Assembly: GCA_045644765.1 (NCBI GenBank)
Contig: JAZRHM010000013.1
Location: 62,001 to 126,000 of the forward strand
Length of the DNA stretch: 64,000 nt
Origin: JAFTYO01 sp045644765
Lineage (GTDB): Bacteria; Pseudomonadota; Alphaproteobacteria; RF32; CAG-239
Direction of reading: 5' to 3'
Within the stretch, counting starts at the first letter, position 1, and every line of letters starts with the position of its first letter. Made by a program: the position numbers and the translations under genes. Of the stretch, positions 36,696-45,987 are shown piece by piece. The notes beneath the pieces were generated by a model. It was not told the origin of the DNA. It searched no databases and saw nothing but the letters and a program-made list of their open reading frames with translations.

Positions 36696-38345
36696 TTATT
36701 GCTTTCTAAATTTTTTGATTTGTTTAATCAAAGATAAAGTAGAGCTATCGTGAGAAACACCAAATGCACTTCCTTCTAATTCCGGTAATATATTAAGAGC
36801 CATTTGTTTACCGAGCTCAACACCCATCTGATCAAAAGAATTAACATTCCATATAACCCCTTGAACAAAAACTTTCTGTTCATATAAGGCTATGAGCATT
36901 CCAAGTGAAAACGGATCAATTGTTTTAAACAACAGTGTGTTAGAAGGACGATTTCCTTCAAAGCTTTTATACTTTTTCAAAGCTTCAACAACTTCTTTGC
37001 TTTTTCCGGCTTTTTCAAGTTCTGTAGCAGCTTCTTCAACTGTTTTGCCCCACATAAGAGCTTCACCTTGAGCCAAAACATTTGACATTAAAATCTGATG
37101 ATGATTACCCATCTCATTATGAGAAATTGCAGGGATAATAAAATCTGTCGGCACCATCTGTGTTCCCTGATGCAAAAGTTGGAAAAAAGAATGCTGAACA
37201 TTGGTTCCTGCACCTCCAAATACAACAGGACCTGTTGCATAATCTACAAAATGATTATTTTTATCAACTGATTTTCCATTACTTTCCATATCAAGTTGTT
37301 GTAAATATGCCGGTAAATATTGTAAATATTGGTCATATGCAATAACCGCATAGCGATGAACATCAAAAAAGTTGTTATACCAAATACCAAGCATAGCCAT
37401 AACAACAGGTATATTTTCATGCAATTCTGCCGTTCTGAAATGCTCATCCATAGTATAAGCACCTTCAAGCAATTTTTCAAAATTTTCATAACCAACGGCT
37501 ATCGCAATAATAAGCCCGATTGCTGACCACAAAGAATAGCGTCCGCCGACAAAATCCCAAAATTCGAACATATTTTCTGTATTGATACCAAACTTTTCAA
37601 CTTCAGCCTTGTTCGTAGAAAGAGCAACAAAGTGCTTATCGACAGCGTCTTTACCTAAAGCATTTACAAGCCATTGACGACAAGTTTTTGCATTGGTTAA
37701 TGTTTCGATTGTAGTAAACGTTTTTGAAGCAACAATAAACAATGTCGTTTCAGGATCAATCTTATTTAAAACTTCTGCGCAAGCTGTTCCGTCAATATTT
37801 GAAATAAAATAGCAATTAATGTCTTTTGCCCAATATTTACGTAGAGCTTCACAAACCATTACCGGACCTAAATCTGAACCACCTATACCGATATTTACAA
37901 TATTAGTAAGTTTCTTACCTGTAGCTCCCTTAAACTCACCCGAACGAACAGCTTCAGAAAAACTTTTAATCTTTTGCAAAACATCATTAATCTTTGGCAT
38001 AACGTTTTCATTATCACTAAAGATAGCTCTTTTAGATCTGTTACGGAGAGCAATATGTAAAACTGAACGATTTTCTGTATTGTTGATTTTTACACCATCA
38101 AACATATCTTTAATTTTTTCTTCTAACTTACACTCTTTTGCCAAAGCAATCAGATTATCCATAACTTTGTCATCAAAACGATTTTTAGAATAATCAAGAT
38201 ACATATCTTTGAGTTTTAAAGTATATTTTTTAGCTCTTTTATCATCAGCTAAAAACAAATCTCTCATATGTATATTTTTAATTCTTTTATATTCTTTTTG
38301 AAGTCTTTTCCAAGCTTTGGGTTTATTACTTTTGAGTCCAAACAT
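36696..38345 (-). CDS. pgi: Glucose-6-phosphate isomerase
   Basis: 549 residues, the full-length bacterial form. Signatures include G-I-G-G-S-D-L-G-P, the sugar-isomerase stretch G-G-R-Y-S-L-W-S-A-I-G, and G-K-Q-M-A at the C-terminal PGI motif. It interconverts glucose-6-P and fructose-6-P, so a hexose pathway is present. Set between M16 peptidases and mutL in one operon (17 bp and 1 bp gaps). Confidence 0.97.
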   Translation of the reverse strand: MFGLKSNKPKAWKRLQKEYKRIKNIHMRDLFLADDKRAKKYTLKLKDMYLDYSKNRFDDKVMDNLIALAKECKLEEKIKDMFDGVKINNTENRSVLHIALRNRSKRAIFSDNENVMPKINDVLQKIKSFSEAVRSGEFKGATGKKLTNIVNIGIGGSDLGPVMVCEALRKYWAKDINCYFISNIDGTACAEVLNKIDPETTLFIVASKTFTTIETLTNAKTCRQWLVNALGKDAVDKHFVALSTNKAEVEKFGINTENMFEFWDFVGGRYSLWSAIGLIIAIAVGYENFEKLLEGAYTMDEHFRTAELHENIPVVMAMLGIWYNNFFDVHRYAVIAYDQYLQYLPAYLQQLDMESNGKSVDKNNHFVDYATGPVVFGGAGTNVQHSFFQLLHQGTQMVPTDFIIPAISHNEMGNHHQILMSNVLAQGEALMWGKTVEEAATELEKAGKSKEVVEALKKYKSFEGNRPSNTLLFKTIDPFSLGMLIALYEQKVFVQGVIWNVNSFDQMGVELGKQMALNILPELEGSAFGVSHDSSTLSLIKQIKKFRKQ

Positions 38346-38362
38346 ATTAACTTTTACTCCTT

Positions 38363-39763
38363 TTACTTAATTGTTCCTATTACCACTTCTTTAGGTTGTT
38401 TATTATAATATTGCGCAGCTGCTTTATTTACTTCTGCCAATGTAACGTTTTCTACATAATTGTTCCTTTTTTGTAAAAAATCCAGCCCTAATTTATACTT
38501 TTGCATCTGTGTAAGCATTTTTGAAAGCTCTAAAGTTGATTTAAAACGCAAATTGTATGATGCTAAAAGATATTTTTTAGCATTTAATAACTCTTTCTTT
38601 GTCACACCTTTAGATGCAAATTTTTTCATTTGTTTTTTCAAAATTTTTTTCACTTTTTCATAATTTTCCGGCACACAAGAAAAACCTCCAATTATAAGAG
38701 GTGCCAATTCTTCAGCATCTAAATATGTATAGATGCCATATGTTAATCCTTCTTTTTCTCTTGAAGCCACAGAAATCCTTGATGTAAGGCCTGATCCACC
38801 AAATATGTGATTTGCTATATATAACGGATAAAAATTTGAATCTGTGCGTTTCACACCTTCCAACGCAAACGAACTTATGACTTGCGCCGTGTCTCTTTGT
38901 ATTATAACCGGTTCTGAAGAATAATCTATGTCCGGCTTGTTTAATTGTACTCTACCATTTGTTTGTTCAAGAGAACCGAACACTTCATCAATATAATCTA
39001 TAAGTTCATCTTTTGAAATATTTCCGGCAACACTAATAATTAGATTATCTTTTACAAATGAACCGGTTATAAAGTTTTTAATATCAGATACTTCTAAGCT
39101 TGCCACATCTTCTGCCATCTCATCTATTGTTCTGGAATACGGATGATTTTTAAAAAGTTCTTTTGTAAATTGTAAGCTAAGTTCCGTTTTCGGATTTTCC
39201 TTTTGTGTTTTTACTAACACTTCAAACTGTTTTTGCAGAGTTTTTAAAAAACTTTCATCTAAACGAGGTTCGTATAAAACTTTTTTTAATATATCAAATG
39301 CCAGTTTTTTATTATTTGATGTTGATATATTTGTTTCATTGGAATGTATATTAATTGTCGGAGATGTCATAAACCCGTTGAAATAATCATTATCCGTACC
39401 AAATCCGATATATATTCCGTTTATATCCAACAAATCGTGATAAGCTTTATAATCATAATCTTTAGTACCTCCATCAAGCATTTGTGCCGTTATTAAAGAT
39501 ACACCTTTTTTATCTTCATCATCGTAAGCCGTACCCGCTCTGTTAAAAGAAAAGCTTACGCTTATAAGATCAACGCTACGATCTTCAAGCAACCAAACCT
39601 TTATTCCTGCAGGTGTAATAAACTCTGTCGGTTTATTATTAAATGTTCTGCCTTTTAACTCTGACTCTTCAGCAATTTTATCAAAATCTATAAAGCTGTT
39701 TTTGTAAAAACAAAAACCCACAATGGAAATTGTAACAAATATATAAGCAAAAAACTTATTCAT
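38363..39763 (-). CDS. M16 family peptidase-like protein (non-catalytic type)
   Basis: The start ATG 39763 has a GGGGA site eight bases upstream and overlaps the preceding gene by eight bases; an upstream ATG at 39802 would lie deep in that gene. About 466 residues with an N-terminal hydrophobic signal or anchor. The M16 fold is clear, but the H-x-x-E-H zinc motif seen in its neighbour is absent here. That is the usual paired arrangement of an active and an inactive subunit in the periplasm. Confidence 0.88.
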   Translation of the reverse strand: MNKFFAYIFVTISIVGFCFYKNSFIDFDKIAEESELKGRTFNNKPTEFITPAGIKVWLLEDRSVDLISVSFSFNRAGTAYDDEDKKGVSLITAQMLDGGTKDYDYKAYHDLLDINGIYIGFGTDNDYFNGFMTSPTINIHSNETNISTSNNKKLAFDILKKVLYEPRLDESFLKTLQKQFEVLVKTQKENPKTELSLQFTKELFKNHPYSRTIDEMAEDVASLEVSDIKNFITGSFVKDNLIISVAGNISKDELIDYIDEVFGSLEQTNGRVQLNKPDIDYSSEPVIIQRDTAQVISSFALEGVKRTDSNFYPLYIANHIFGGSGLTSRISVASREKEGLTYGIYTYLDAEELAPLIIGGFSCVPENYEKVKKILKKQMKKFASKGVTKKELLNAKKYLLASYNLRFKSTLELSKMLTQMQKYKLGLDFLQKRNNYVENVTLAEVNKAAAQYYNKQPKEVVIGTIK

Positions 39764-41075
39764 CAGATTTATCCCCATTTTCTTCAGGTAATAGAAAAGC
39801 ACTGATATTTGTGGACGATGTTAACATATCAGAAACGGCTTTTTTCACATCTTCCAAACCAACACCTTTTACATACTCTGCATAAGCCTCTATTTTATTG
39901 ATGGGAAAACCAAGTGTATAAAACCTTCCCATAACTGAAGCAGCACTTTCCGGATCATCTTGCATATAAACAAGAGATGATAATATTTTTTTCTTTTCTT
40001 CTTCCAGTTGTTTCTCTCCAAAGGAACTAAGAGCTTCCAGCAATGCTTTGTTGACTATTTCTTCGACATTGGAAACTTCATCAGACACAACAGAAATTGC
40101 GAACGTTCCCTGCCCTCTGTTAAACGCATCACAAGAAGAAGATGCTGATATCATTTTTCCTGTTAAAACATAATTTCTTTTCAAATAACTATTATCGGTT
40201 TCTCCGAAATAATTTGAAAATAACATAAGAGGTAAAATATGATTAAAATCTTTATTAGTTTTATTAATGATATATTTTTTTATATATCTCGCTTGTTTAA
40301 TATCTCCAAGTTTTTGCTCTAACTTAAAAGAAGCATTTTTTACGACATCAAAACTGACTGTTTCAGGCTTATTTTTTTTATTAGGAATGGATTGGAAATA
40401 TTTATTTACAAGTTTTTTGGCCGTTACAACATCTATATCACCTGATAAAATTAAAACAGCATTATCCGGAGAATAATACGTATCATAAAAAGAAATAACA
40501 TCTTCTTTTGTAATAGATAAAATTTCATCTTCCAAACCTGTAACAGGTCTTGCATACGGATTATTTTGCCACAATGTCTTATTTAATATTTCACCAAAAC
40601 CTGCAAACGGATTATTGGAAACGCGTTGTTTTCTTTCTTGAAAAACAATTTTTCTTTCTGTTTCAAAAGCTTCATCATCTATCTGCAAATGTTGCATCCT
40701 GTCAGCTTCTAAAGCCAGAGCCACTTCTAAACGAGATATATCCAAAAATTCATGATACACAGTAAAATCATGAGATGTGAAAGCATTACTGTCCCCACCA
40801 TGGGCTTCTATTATATCATTAAAAGAAGAACCTTTAACTTTTTTAGTTCCTCTAAACATTAAATGTTCCAAAAGATGAGCCAATCCGCCTTTTCCTAGAG
40901 GTTCATCAACGCTTCCGACTTTATACCAAAGCATCAATTTTACAACAGGAGCTTTATGGTTTGGAATAACTACGACCTTTAATCCATTATCCAAAGTAAA
41001 ATCTTGTGCACCAAAAATCCTAGCATCTGCAGTGCTTATAAAAAAACACAAAATAAAGACTAAGACTTTTAACAT
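39756..41075 (-). CDS. M16 family zinc peptidase (catalytic partner)
   Basis: 439 residues from ATG 41075, which has AAGGAAT seven bases upstream. Signal peptide ends at T-A-D-A near residue 18. Zinc site H-L-L-E-H with the downstream glutamate region is intact. Likely a periplasmic peptidase acting as a heterodimer with the next gene product. It follows the small lipoprotein gene by 10 bp. This pair is a conserved neighbour of lspA in alphaproteobacteria. Confidence 0.92.
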   Translation of the reverse strand: MLKVLVFILCFFISTADARIFGAQDFTLDNGLKVVVIPNHKAPVVKLMLWYKVGSVDEPLGKGGLAHLLEHLMFRGTKKVKGSSFNDIIEAHGGDSNAFTSHDFTVYHEFLDISRLEVALALEADRMQHLQIDDEAFETERKIVFQERKQRVSNNPFAGFGEILNKTLWQNNPYARPVTGLEDEILSITKEDVISFYDTYYSPDNAVLILSGDIDVVTAKKLVNKYFQSIPNKKNKPETVSFDVVKNASFKLEQKLGDIKQARYIKKYIINKTNKDFNHILPLMLFSNYFGETDNSYLKRNYVLTGKMISASSSCDAFNRGQGTFAISVVSDEVSNVEEIVNKALLEALSSFGEKQLEEEKKKILSSLVYMQDDPESAASVMGRFYTLGFPINKIEAYAEYVKGVGLEDVKKAVSDMLTSSTNISAFLLPEENGDKSDE

Positions 41076-41085
41076 AATAAATTCC

Positions 41086-41250
41086 TTATTCGGGAAGCAA
41101 ATCGAAATCAGGTGGTAAATCGAGAGCTTTTCTGGTTTCCACCTTTGTTTCATCAGGCGTATTTTTAGCCAGACCTAAATCTTTTTTTGTTAGGCCACAA
41201 CCACTTAAAGCAAAACAAACAAAAAGTACCAATGCTAAAATTTTTCTCAT
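41086..41250 (-). CDS. Small DUF3035-like lipoprotein
   Basis: 54 residues, easily missed because of length. It has a lipoprotein signal with lipobox L-S-G-C (Cys near residue 18), then G-L-A-K-N-T-P-D-E, V-E-T-R-K-A-L-D-L-P-P-D-F-D-L-L-P. The 'A/N-T-P-D-E ... L-x-L-P-P-D-F-x-L' wording is that of the DUF3035 lipoproteins found next to lspA in alphaproteobacteria, which are usually longer. Its ATG overlaps the lspA stop (ATGA), and the M16 gene follows by 10 bp, so it is embedded in the operon. Confidence 0.85.
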   Translation of the reverse strand: MRKILALVLFVCFALSGCGLTKKDLGLAKNTPDETKVETRKALDLPPDFDLLPE

Positions 41251-41738
41251 TTCAAACCTTCCTTTTTACCGGATTTTATATTTAACAAACTATGTAAAAC
41301 TATTATAAAAGCACCTATACATATAAAACTATCAGCGACATTAAATGCCGGCCAATGTATATTTTCATAGTGAAAATCTAAGAAATCATAGACCGCACCA
41401 AAATAAATTCTATCTATAACATTACCAAGCGCTCCGCCAATAATCATACCAAGAGCAACTTTAATCATGTTATCATTTTCCTTTCTTAGCCATAAAAGTA
41501 AAAATATAATAACACCTATAGCAAACAAGCTTAATATTATTATTCCGGTCAAACCACCATTGTTAAACATAGAAAAGCTGACACCGGTGTTCCAAGCCTC
41601 TACCAAATTAAAAAAGCTGCAAAAATCAACCGGAGATATCGCATTATCAAAATAATGACGAACGAAGTACTTACTCAGCTGATCAGCCAGTGTAACAATT
41701 AATGCAATACTTAAACCTAAAAACACATCATACTCCAA
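41247..41738 (-). CDS. lspA: Lipoprotein signal peptidase II
   Basis: 163 residues, four membrane helices, with the aspartyl protease signatures G-N-V-I-D-R and F-N-V-A-D-S. It cleaves prolipoprotein signal peptides at the inner membrane; substrates here would include the 54-residue and 167-residue lipoproteins. First gene of the operon leading to mutL. ileS, often adjacent in other bacteria, is not present. Confidence 0.96.
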   Translation of the reverse strand: MEYDVFLGLSIALIVTLADQLSKYFVRHYFDNAISPVDFCSFFNLVEAWNTGVSFSMFNNGGLTGIIILSLFAIGVIIFLLLWLRKENDNMIKVALGMIIGGALGNVIDRIYFGAVYDFLDFHYENIHWPAFNVADSFICIGAFIIVLHSLLNIKSGKKEGLK

Positions 41739-41827
41739 AATAAACCCATACTAGCCGACATTATAAAAAATTTATTCTGTAATAAAAGCATCTTTTATGA
41801 AATATACCAAAAAAAATTATAAATGAT

Positions 41828-42553
41828 TTATTTTATGAGTTGTTTTATTACATAATTTGCCATAGTCAGACCAAATATTGCTGTAATTGTCGGCAATGAA
41901 CCTAAAATATTTTTTTGCCCCTTATCCGTTAAGGTTATGGCTGAAGCAGGTAAAGATATTTGCTCATCAGAAAAAACACATGTTACACGACTAATATCAA
42001 CACCAAGTTTTTTTAAATTTTGCCGTACATTTCTAGCCATTGAACAATTTTGCGTTTGATTTAATTTAACGATTTTAATGCTCTCTGTATCTGTTTTTAA
42101 TGCGGCACCCATTGATGATATAAAATCAATATTCTTATCAATTAATGCTTTTATTAACATACATTTAGGCTTTATACTATCTATCGCATCAATAACAAAA
42201 TCAGGGTTGGAAGAAAGAAGCTCATCTACATTATTTTCATCAACAAACATATCTTTAATAATAACATTACAATCCGGATTAATCTCTTTGACACGCTCAA
42301 GAGCAATCTGTGTCTTTTTCTTACCGATTGTAGAGCTGAGAGCTAAAATCTGGCGGTTTATGTTTGTTTCATCAAACTCATCAAAATCTACCAAAACTAA
42401 ATTACCGACACCGGAACGAGCTATCGCTTCCAATGCATAACCTCCAACGGCACCAAGACCTACAATCATCACTGTTGATGACTTAATTTTTTCCATTGCT
42501 TCATTACCCAACAAGGCAGAAGTTCTTACAAACCTATTATTTTTCATTTTCAT
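41828..42553 (-). CDS. tcdA: tRNA threonylcarbamoyladenosine dehydratase (ThiF/E1-like)
   Basis: About 241 residues from ATG 42553 (GGAG six bases upstream). The E1-like nucleotide site G-L-G-A-V-G-G-Y-A and D-x-D-x-x-x-x-x-N-x-x-R-Q (D-F-D-E-F-D-E-T-N-I-N-R-Q) are present. The later S-S-M-G-A-A segment and overall length match TcdA/CsdL, which cyclises t6A37 in tRNAs, better than MoeB or ThiF, which carry a zinc C-x-x-C. It overlaps the tatD 3' end by 17 bases, so the two are coupled. Confidence 0.85.
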   Translation of the reverse strand: MKMKNNRFVRTSALLGNEAMEKIKSSTVMIVGLGAVGGYALEAIARSGVGNLVLVDFDEFDETNINRQILALSSTIGKKKTQIALERVKEINPDCNVIIKDMFVDENNVDELLSSNPDFVIDAIDSIKPKCMLIKALIDKNIDFISSMGAALKTDTESIKIVKLNQTQNCSMARNVRQNLKKLGVDISRVTCVFSDEQISLPASAITLTDKGQKNILGSLPTITAIFGLTMANYVIKQLIK

Positions 42554-43256
42554 ACAACTCCATAGCATTATCATATAAAGATAATATTAAATCTTCAAGT
42601 TTTTCATTTCGTATAACAGCAATTTTCTTTACCAGCATCTCTAAATCCGTAACATCACTTTGATACGGGGCATCTGTTTCTACGAGCATCTTTTCAACTG
42701 GAGTTTTAAGTAAAATCTCATTAGACTGCTTATTGTTAAAAATTTTTATATTAAAAGACACATACCCATTATGAGAAATTATCCGATTAAGTTGTTCAAT
42801 ATGTGCATTAAATGAGTGAAAAACAAAGCGTTTAGGTAATATTTGCCAGATATTTTCCATCCATACATCTGCTTTTACTGCATGAATAAGTAATGTTCTG
42901 TTATATTTTTTAGCTAAATCAATTTGAGATAGAAACACCTCTTTTTGTTCTTCATAAACCGGATTTTTTAATCTGTCAAATCCACATTCTCCAACCATAG
43001 CAGATGGATATTTTATTAAATATTTTTCAAGTTCAGTTATCCAAGTTTTACTTTTAGTGTCAACATACCACGGATGAAGTCCGAATGCAGGAACAACAAT
43101 ATCAGTATATTTTTCATATAATAGCGCAACTTTTTCCCAATCTTCTTGTTTTGCACTTACACAAATGCATTTCGATATTTTACCTGTTTTTAGTAAGTCA
43201 ATAATATCTGCATTATCAAAATCTTGCAAATGAATATGTGTATCAAAATAAGCCAT
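42537..43256 (-). CDS. TatD family metal-dependent hydrolase
   Basis: 239 residues with D-T-H-I-H, the G-E-C-G-F-D glutamate, a later L-I-H-A and V-F-H-S histidine pair, and E-T-D-A-P-Y, together the two-metal TIM-barrel site of TatD-type DNases. The predicted ribosome site AGGAGA lies within the 3' arm of a terminator-like hairpin directly before the ATG. Confidence 0.88.
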   Translation of the reverse strand: MAYFDTHIHLQDFDNADIIDLLKTGKISKCICVSAKQEDWEKVALLYEKYTDIVVPAFGLHPWYVDTKSKTWITELEKYLIKYPSAMVGECGFDRLKNPVYEEQKEVFLSQIDLAKKYNRTLLIHAVKADVWMENIWQILPKRFVFHSFNAHIEQLNRIISHNGYVSFNIKIFNNKQSNEILLKTPVEKMLVETDAPYQSDVTDLEMLVKKIAVIRNEKLEDLILSLYDNAMELYENEK

Positions 43257-43293
43257 AAAAAAATCTCCTAAATTAATAATAGGAGATTTTTTT
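43257..43293 (-). terminator. elbB terminator that also buries the tatD ribosome site
   Basis: A perfect stem of about 13 bases (aaaaaaatctcct / aggagattttttt). On the minus strand it ends elbB transcription, yet its T-run abuts the tatD ATG and its 3' arm is the tatD Shine-Dalgarno. Confidence 0.8.
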
Positions 43294-43308
43294 GTTTTTT
43301 AAAGCTAA

Positions 43309-43971
43309 TTAAATCAGTTTCAACAAAGCTTTTATCATATTATCAGCACCTTCGCAAACTTCTTTTATTGAATTTGCAAGCATATAGGCCGGAGTGGTAA
43401 CCACTTTATGAATTTCATCAATACAAACATCTACGACATTGGTATTCTCGTGAATAGCACCTGTCATAGCAACAGATGCTGCCACTTTTTCATCATTTCC
43501 TATTGTCACTTTTACTCCTTCAGAGCCTAAAACTTTTGCTATCAATACAGGAGCTATACACATTGCGCCTATCGGAAGATGATTTTGATAACTATCCAAA
43601 ATCGCTTTTCTGACAGATGTTTCAACCTGACAGCTTACACCGCTTACCGAAAAATCACACCAATTTATTACGGCTCCTATCCCTCCGGGAAAAACAACTG
43701 CATCGAAATCTTTCGGATTAAATTCTTTCAAACTTTTAATATTACCTCTTGCAATTCTGGCAGATTCTACCAATACATTTCTGTCTTCTTCTACTCTTTT
43801 GCCTGTTATATGATTTACAACCATTGCCTGATTAATATCAGGCGCAAAACATTGATAAGTACAATTTTGACAATCTATTGCAAGCATTGCGCAAGTTGTT
43901 TCATGGATTTCCGATCCGTCAGATCTTCCGCAACCGGATAATATAATTGCAAAATGAGGATTTTTTTTCAT
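43309..43971 (-). CDS. elbB: ElbB-type glyoxalase (DJ-1/PfpI superfamily)
   Basis: 220 residues. The start I-I-L-S-G-C-G-R-S-D-G-S-E-I-H-E is the ElbB signature. The nucleophile elbow reads G-A-M-C-I-A-P, with the DJ-1-type cysteine, and F-P-G-G-I-G-A lies upstream. ElbB proteins show glyoxalase III activity in E. coli; the 'isoprenoid' label is historical. Ends in the hairpin before tatD. Confidence 0.93.
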   Translation of the reverse strand: MKKNPHFAIILSGCGRSDGSEIHETTCAMLAIDCQNCTYQCFAPDINQAMVVNHITGKRVEEDRNVLVESARIARGNIKSLKEFNPKDFDAVVFPGGIGAVINWCDFSVSGVSCQVETSVRKAILDSYQNHLPIGAMCIAPVLIAKVLGSEGVKVTIGNDEKVAASVAMTGAIHENTNVVDVCIDEIHKVVTTPAYMLANSIKEVCEGADNMIKALLKLI

Positions 43972-43999
43972 ATTTACCGCCCTTTTTAAAAAATTATGG

Positions 44000-44027
44000 T
44001 TGATTTATACTATAGGGGTAATATAAT
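44000..44027 (+). promoter_or_regulatory. Promoter of the M16 peptidase at 44062
   Basis: TTGATT (44000-44005), 16-base spacer, TATAAT (44022-44027). It rules out the earlier in-frame ATG at 43996. Confidence 0.7.
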
Positions 44028-44061
44028 ACTGTCAATCAAGATTTTAAATAGGATATTAAAT

Positions 44062-45318
44062 ATGCAACACCAACAAACAATTTTAGAAAACGGATTAAGA
44101 ATAATTACGGCAGAACGTCCCCAAACCGAAACCGTATCTCTCGGCATTTGGGTAAAAACCGGAGCTGCCTACGAAACACAAGAAATGAACGGAATTTCTC
44201 ATTTTGTTGAACATATGGTATTCAAAGGATCAAAAAAAAGAAATTCTATACAAATTTCAGAAGAAATTGAAAATGTTGGTGGGCAAAATAATGCCTATAC
44301 ATCCAGAGAATTTACAGCTTTTTATGCTAAAATGCTTAAAAATGATATGGAACTGGCTCTTGATGTTATTGCCGATTTTGTTTTGAATCCTACATTTCCC
44401 ATTGAAGAAATGGAAAAAGAAAAGGAAGTTGTGGTCCAAGAAATTAAACAAGCAATTGATACTCCTGATGATGTTGTTTTTGATTATTTTCAAGAAACCG
44501 CTTTTCCGAACCAACCTATAGGAAGAACCATTTTAGGACCAAAAGAAAATGTCCGCTCATTTAATCCGGATATATTGCATTCATATATGAAAACCAATTA
44601 TGCCGCTGATAACACAGTAGTTGTTGCAGTCGGAAATTTAAAACATGATACATTTGTTCAAATGGTAAAAGATAGAATGTCTGATTATAGAGCAAAAACA
44701 TCTTTTGATATTGCTCCGCAAATTTATAAAGGAGGTTTTTATAAAGAAAACCGCAAAATTGAGCAAACTCATGTATTACTTGGTTTTAATGGCATTGAAT
44801 ATAAAAATCCGTTATATTATCCCATAAGCATATTTTCCACAATTTTTGGTGGAGGTATGTCATCTCGATTGTTTCAAGAAATTCGTGAAAAAAGAGGATT
44901 GGTATACAGTGTATACTCTTATTGTTCATCACAAACTTCAAGCGGACTATTCGGTATTTATGCCGGAACCTCTGCCGATCAACTGAACACCTTGATACCG
45001 GTCGTTGTTGATGAAATCAAAAAAGCAGTAAATGAAAAAGTCAGTGACAAAGAGCTAAACAGAGCAAAAGTTCAGCTTCAAGCCAGCATGCTTATGGCTC
45101 TTGAAAGTTCATCATCAACAGCTGAAGTAATTGCAAGACAAACTTTGCTTCATAACAGAGTTATACCCACAGATGAAATTGTTCAAAAAATAAACGATGT
45201 AACACGTGAAGATATACTAAACGCCGCACAAACTTTATTTTCTTCAAATCCGACATATACTTTACTTGGTGATTTAAAAATTTATCCTGATTATGACATC
45301 TTAAAACAACATTTATAA
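44062..45318 (+). CDS. M16 peptidase, mitochondrial-processing-peptidase-like
   Basis: 418 residues from ATG 44062, with AGGA eight bases upstream. No signal peptide, so probably cytoplasmic. Zinc motif H-F-V-E-H with the downstream E and the N-A-Y-T-S-R-E-F-T-A segment are typical of the single-chain alphaproteobacterial relatives of mitochondrial processing peptidase beta. The Gly-rich loop (F-G-G-G-M-S-S-R-L-F) is present. Monocistronic, divergent from elbB. Confidence 0.92.
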   Translation: MQHQQTILENGLRIITAERPQTETVSLGIWVKTGAAYETQEMNGISHFVEHMVFKGSKKRNSIQISEEIENVGGQNNAYTSREFTAFYAKMLKNDMELALDVIADFVLNPTFPIEEMEKEKEVVVQEIKQAIDTPDDVVFDYFQETAFPNQPIGRTILGPKENVRSFNPDILHSYMKTNYAADNTVVVAVGNLKHDTFVQMVKDRMSDYRAKTSFDIAPQIYKGGFYKENRKIEQTHVLLGFNGIEYKNPLYYPISIFSTIFGGGMSSRLFQEIREKRGLVYSVYSYCSSQTSSGLFGIYAGTSADQLNTLIPVVVDEIKKAVNEKVSDKELNRAKVQLQASMLMALESSSSTAEVIARQTLLHNRVIPTDEIVQKINDVTREDILNAAQTLFSSNPTYTLLGDLKIYPDYDILKQHL

Positions 45319-45337
45319 ACGTTGATAAAAAAAGGTT

Positions 45338-45366
45338 TTGACAATCATAAAATTTTAAAGTATATT
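45338..45366 (+). promoter_or_regulatory. Promoter of the 167-residue lipoprotein orphan
   Basis: TTGACA (45338-45343), 17-base spacer, TATATT (45361-45366). The leader holds aattattaac (45380-45389), 19 bases before the ATG, and no Shine-Dalgarno. Confidence 0.75.
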
Positions 45367-45408
45367 CCGAGTAACACCCAATTATTAACCAATTAATTTT
45401 TTTATCAC

Positions 45409-45912
45409 ATGAAAAGAAAAACTATTATTGTAATGATGCTTGCTGTTGCTTGCATTATGCTTGTTTCTTGCAAACAAAAGACTCAAGAAGTTCCCTATGT
45501 TGAACCAGTTTTGGAAAAAGATTTTTACGAGCCTGTCATTAAATGGGAGGTCGTAGATTACACTTCCACAACTTACAACTACTACAACGCCCCATGCGAT
45601 ATTGCGGCTGATTGTGTAGAAATTGTCTACGATGACTATGATCCATATGCTTGTCCTGTTGAGATTGAGTATATTTATCAAAACGGCGATACATATACCT
45701 ATATCCTTGAAGATTTCGGTATTTGGAAAAATTCTGAAGGCTCATACAGAATTATCGTGGATGATGATTGTACCGTTTGGGTTCAGGGACAAAATACTAC
45801 CGGTAAATTTTATGAGTTCGTATTTTATGGCGACCCAAAATATAACGGGATGAAGATTCTGCCAAACTCATATCGTAATTTACCCGCAGGAGAGATTAAA
45901 TATAGGAAATAA
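45409..45912 (+). CDS. Orphan lipoprotein
   Basis: 167 residues with a lipoprotein signal, lipobox L-V-S-C (Cys at residue 21). The mature part is very rich in Tyr, Asp and Glu, with further cysteines (A-P-C-D, A-D-C-V, Y-A-C-P), and appears beta-rich and acidic. Codon and base use are richer in G+C than the neighbours. No family recognised. Own promoter, SD-less leader and own terminator make it a self-contained unit. Confidence 0.65.
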   Translation: MKRKTIIVMMLAVACIMLVSCKQKTQEVPYVEPVLEKDFYEPVIKWEVVDYTSTTYNYYNAPCDIAADCVEIVYDDYDPYACPVEIEYIYQNGDTYTYILEDFGIWKNSEGSYRIIVDDDCTVWVQGQNTTGKFYEFVFYGDPKYNGMKILPNSYRNLPAGEIKYRK

Positions 45913-45937
45913 ACTATCTCTACTTTTTTAAAAAAAG

Positions 45938-45972
45938 AACTCTTAAAGAACAATCTTTAAGAGTTTTTTTTA
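45938..45972 (+). terminator. Terminator of the lipoprotein orphan
   Basis: Stem aactcttaaag / ctttaagagtt followed by a T-run; it also serves the convergent 45988 gene. Confidence 0.85.
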
Positions 45973-45987
45973 AATCATTTCACGATA

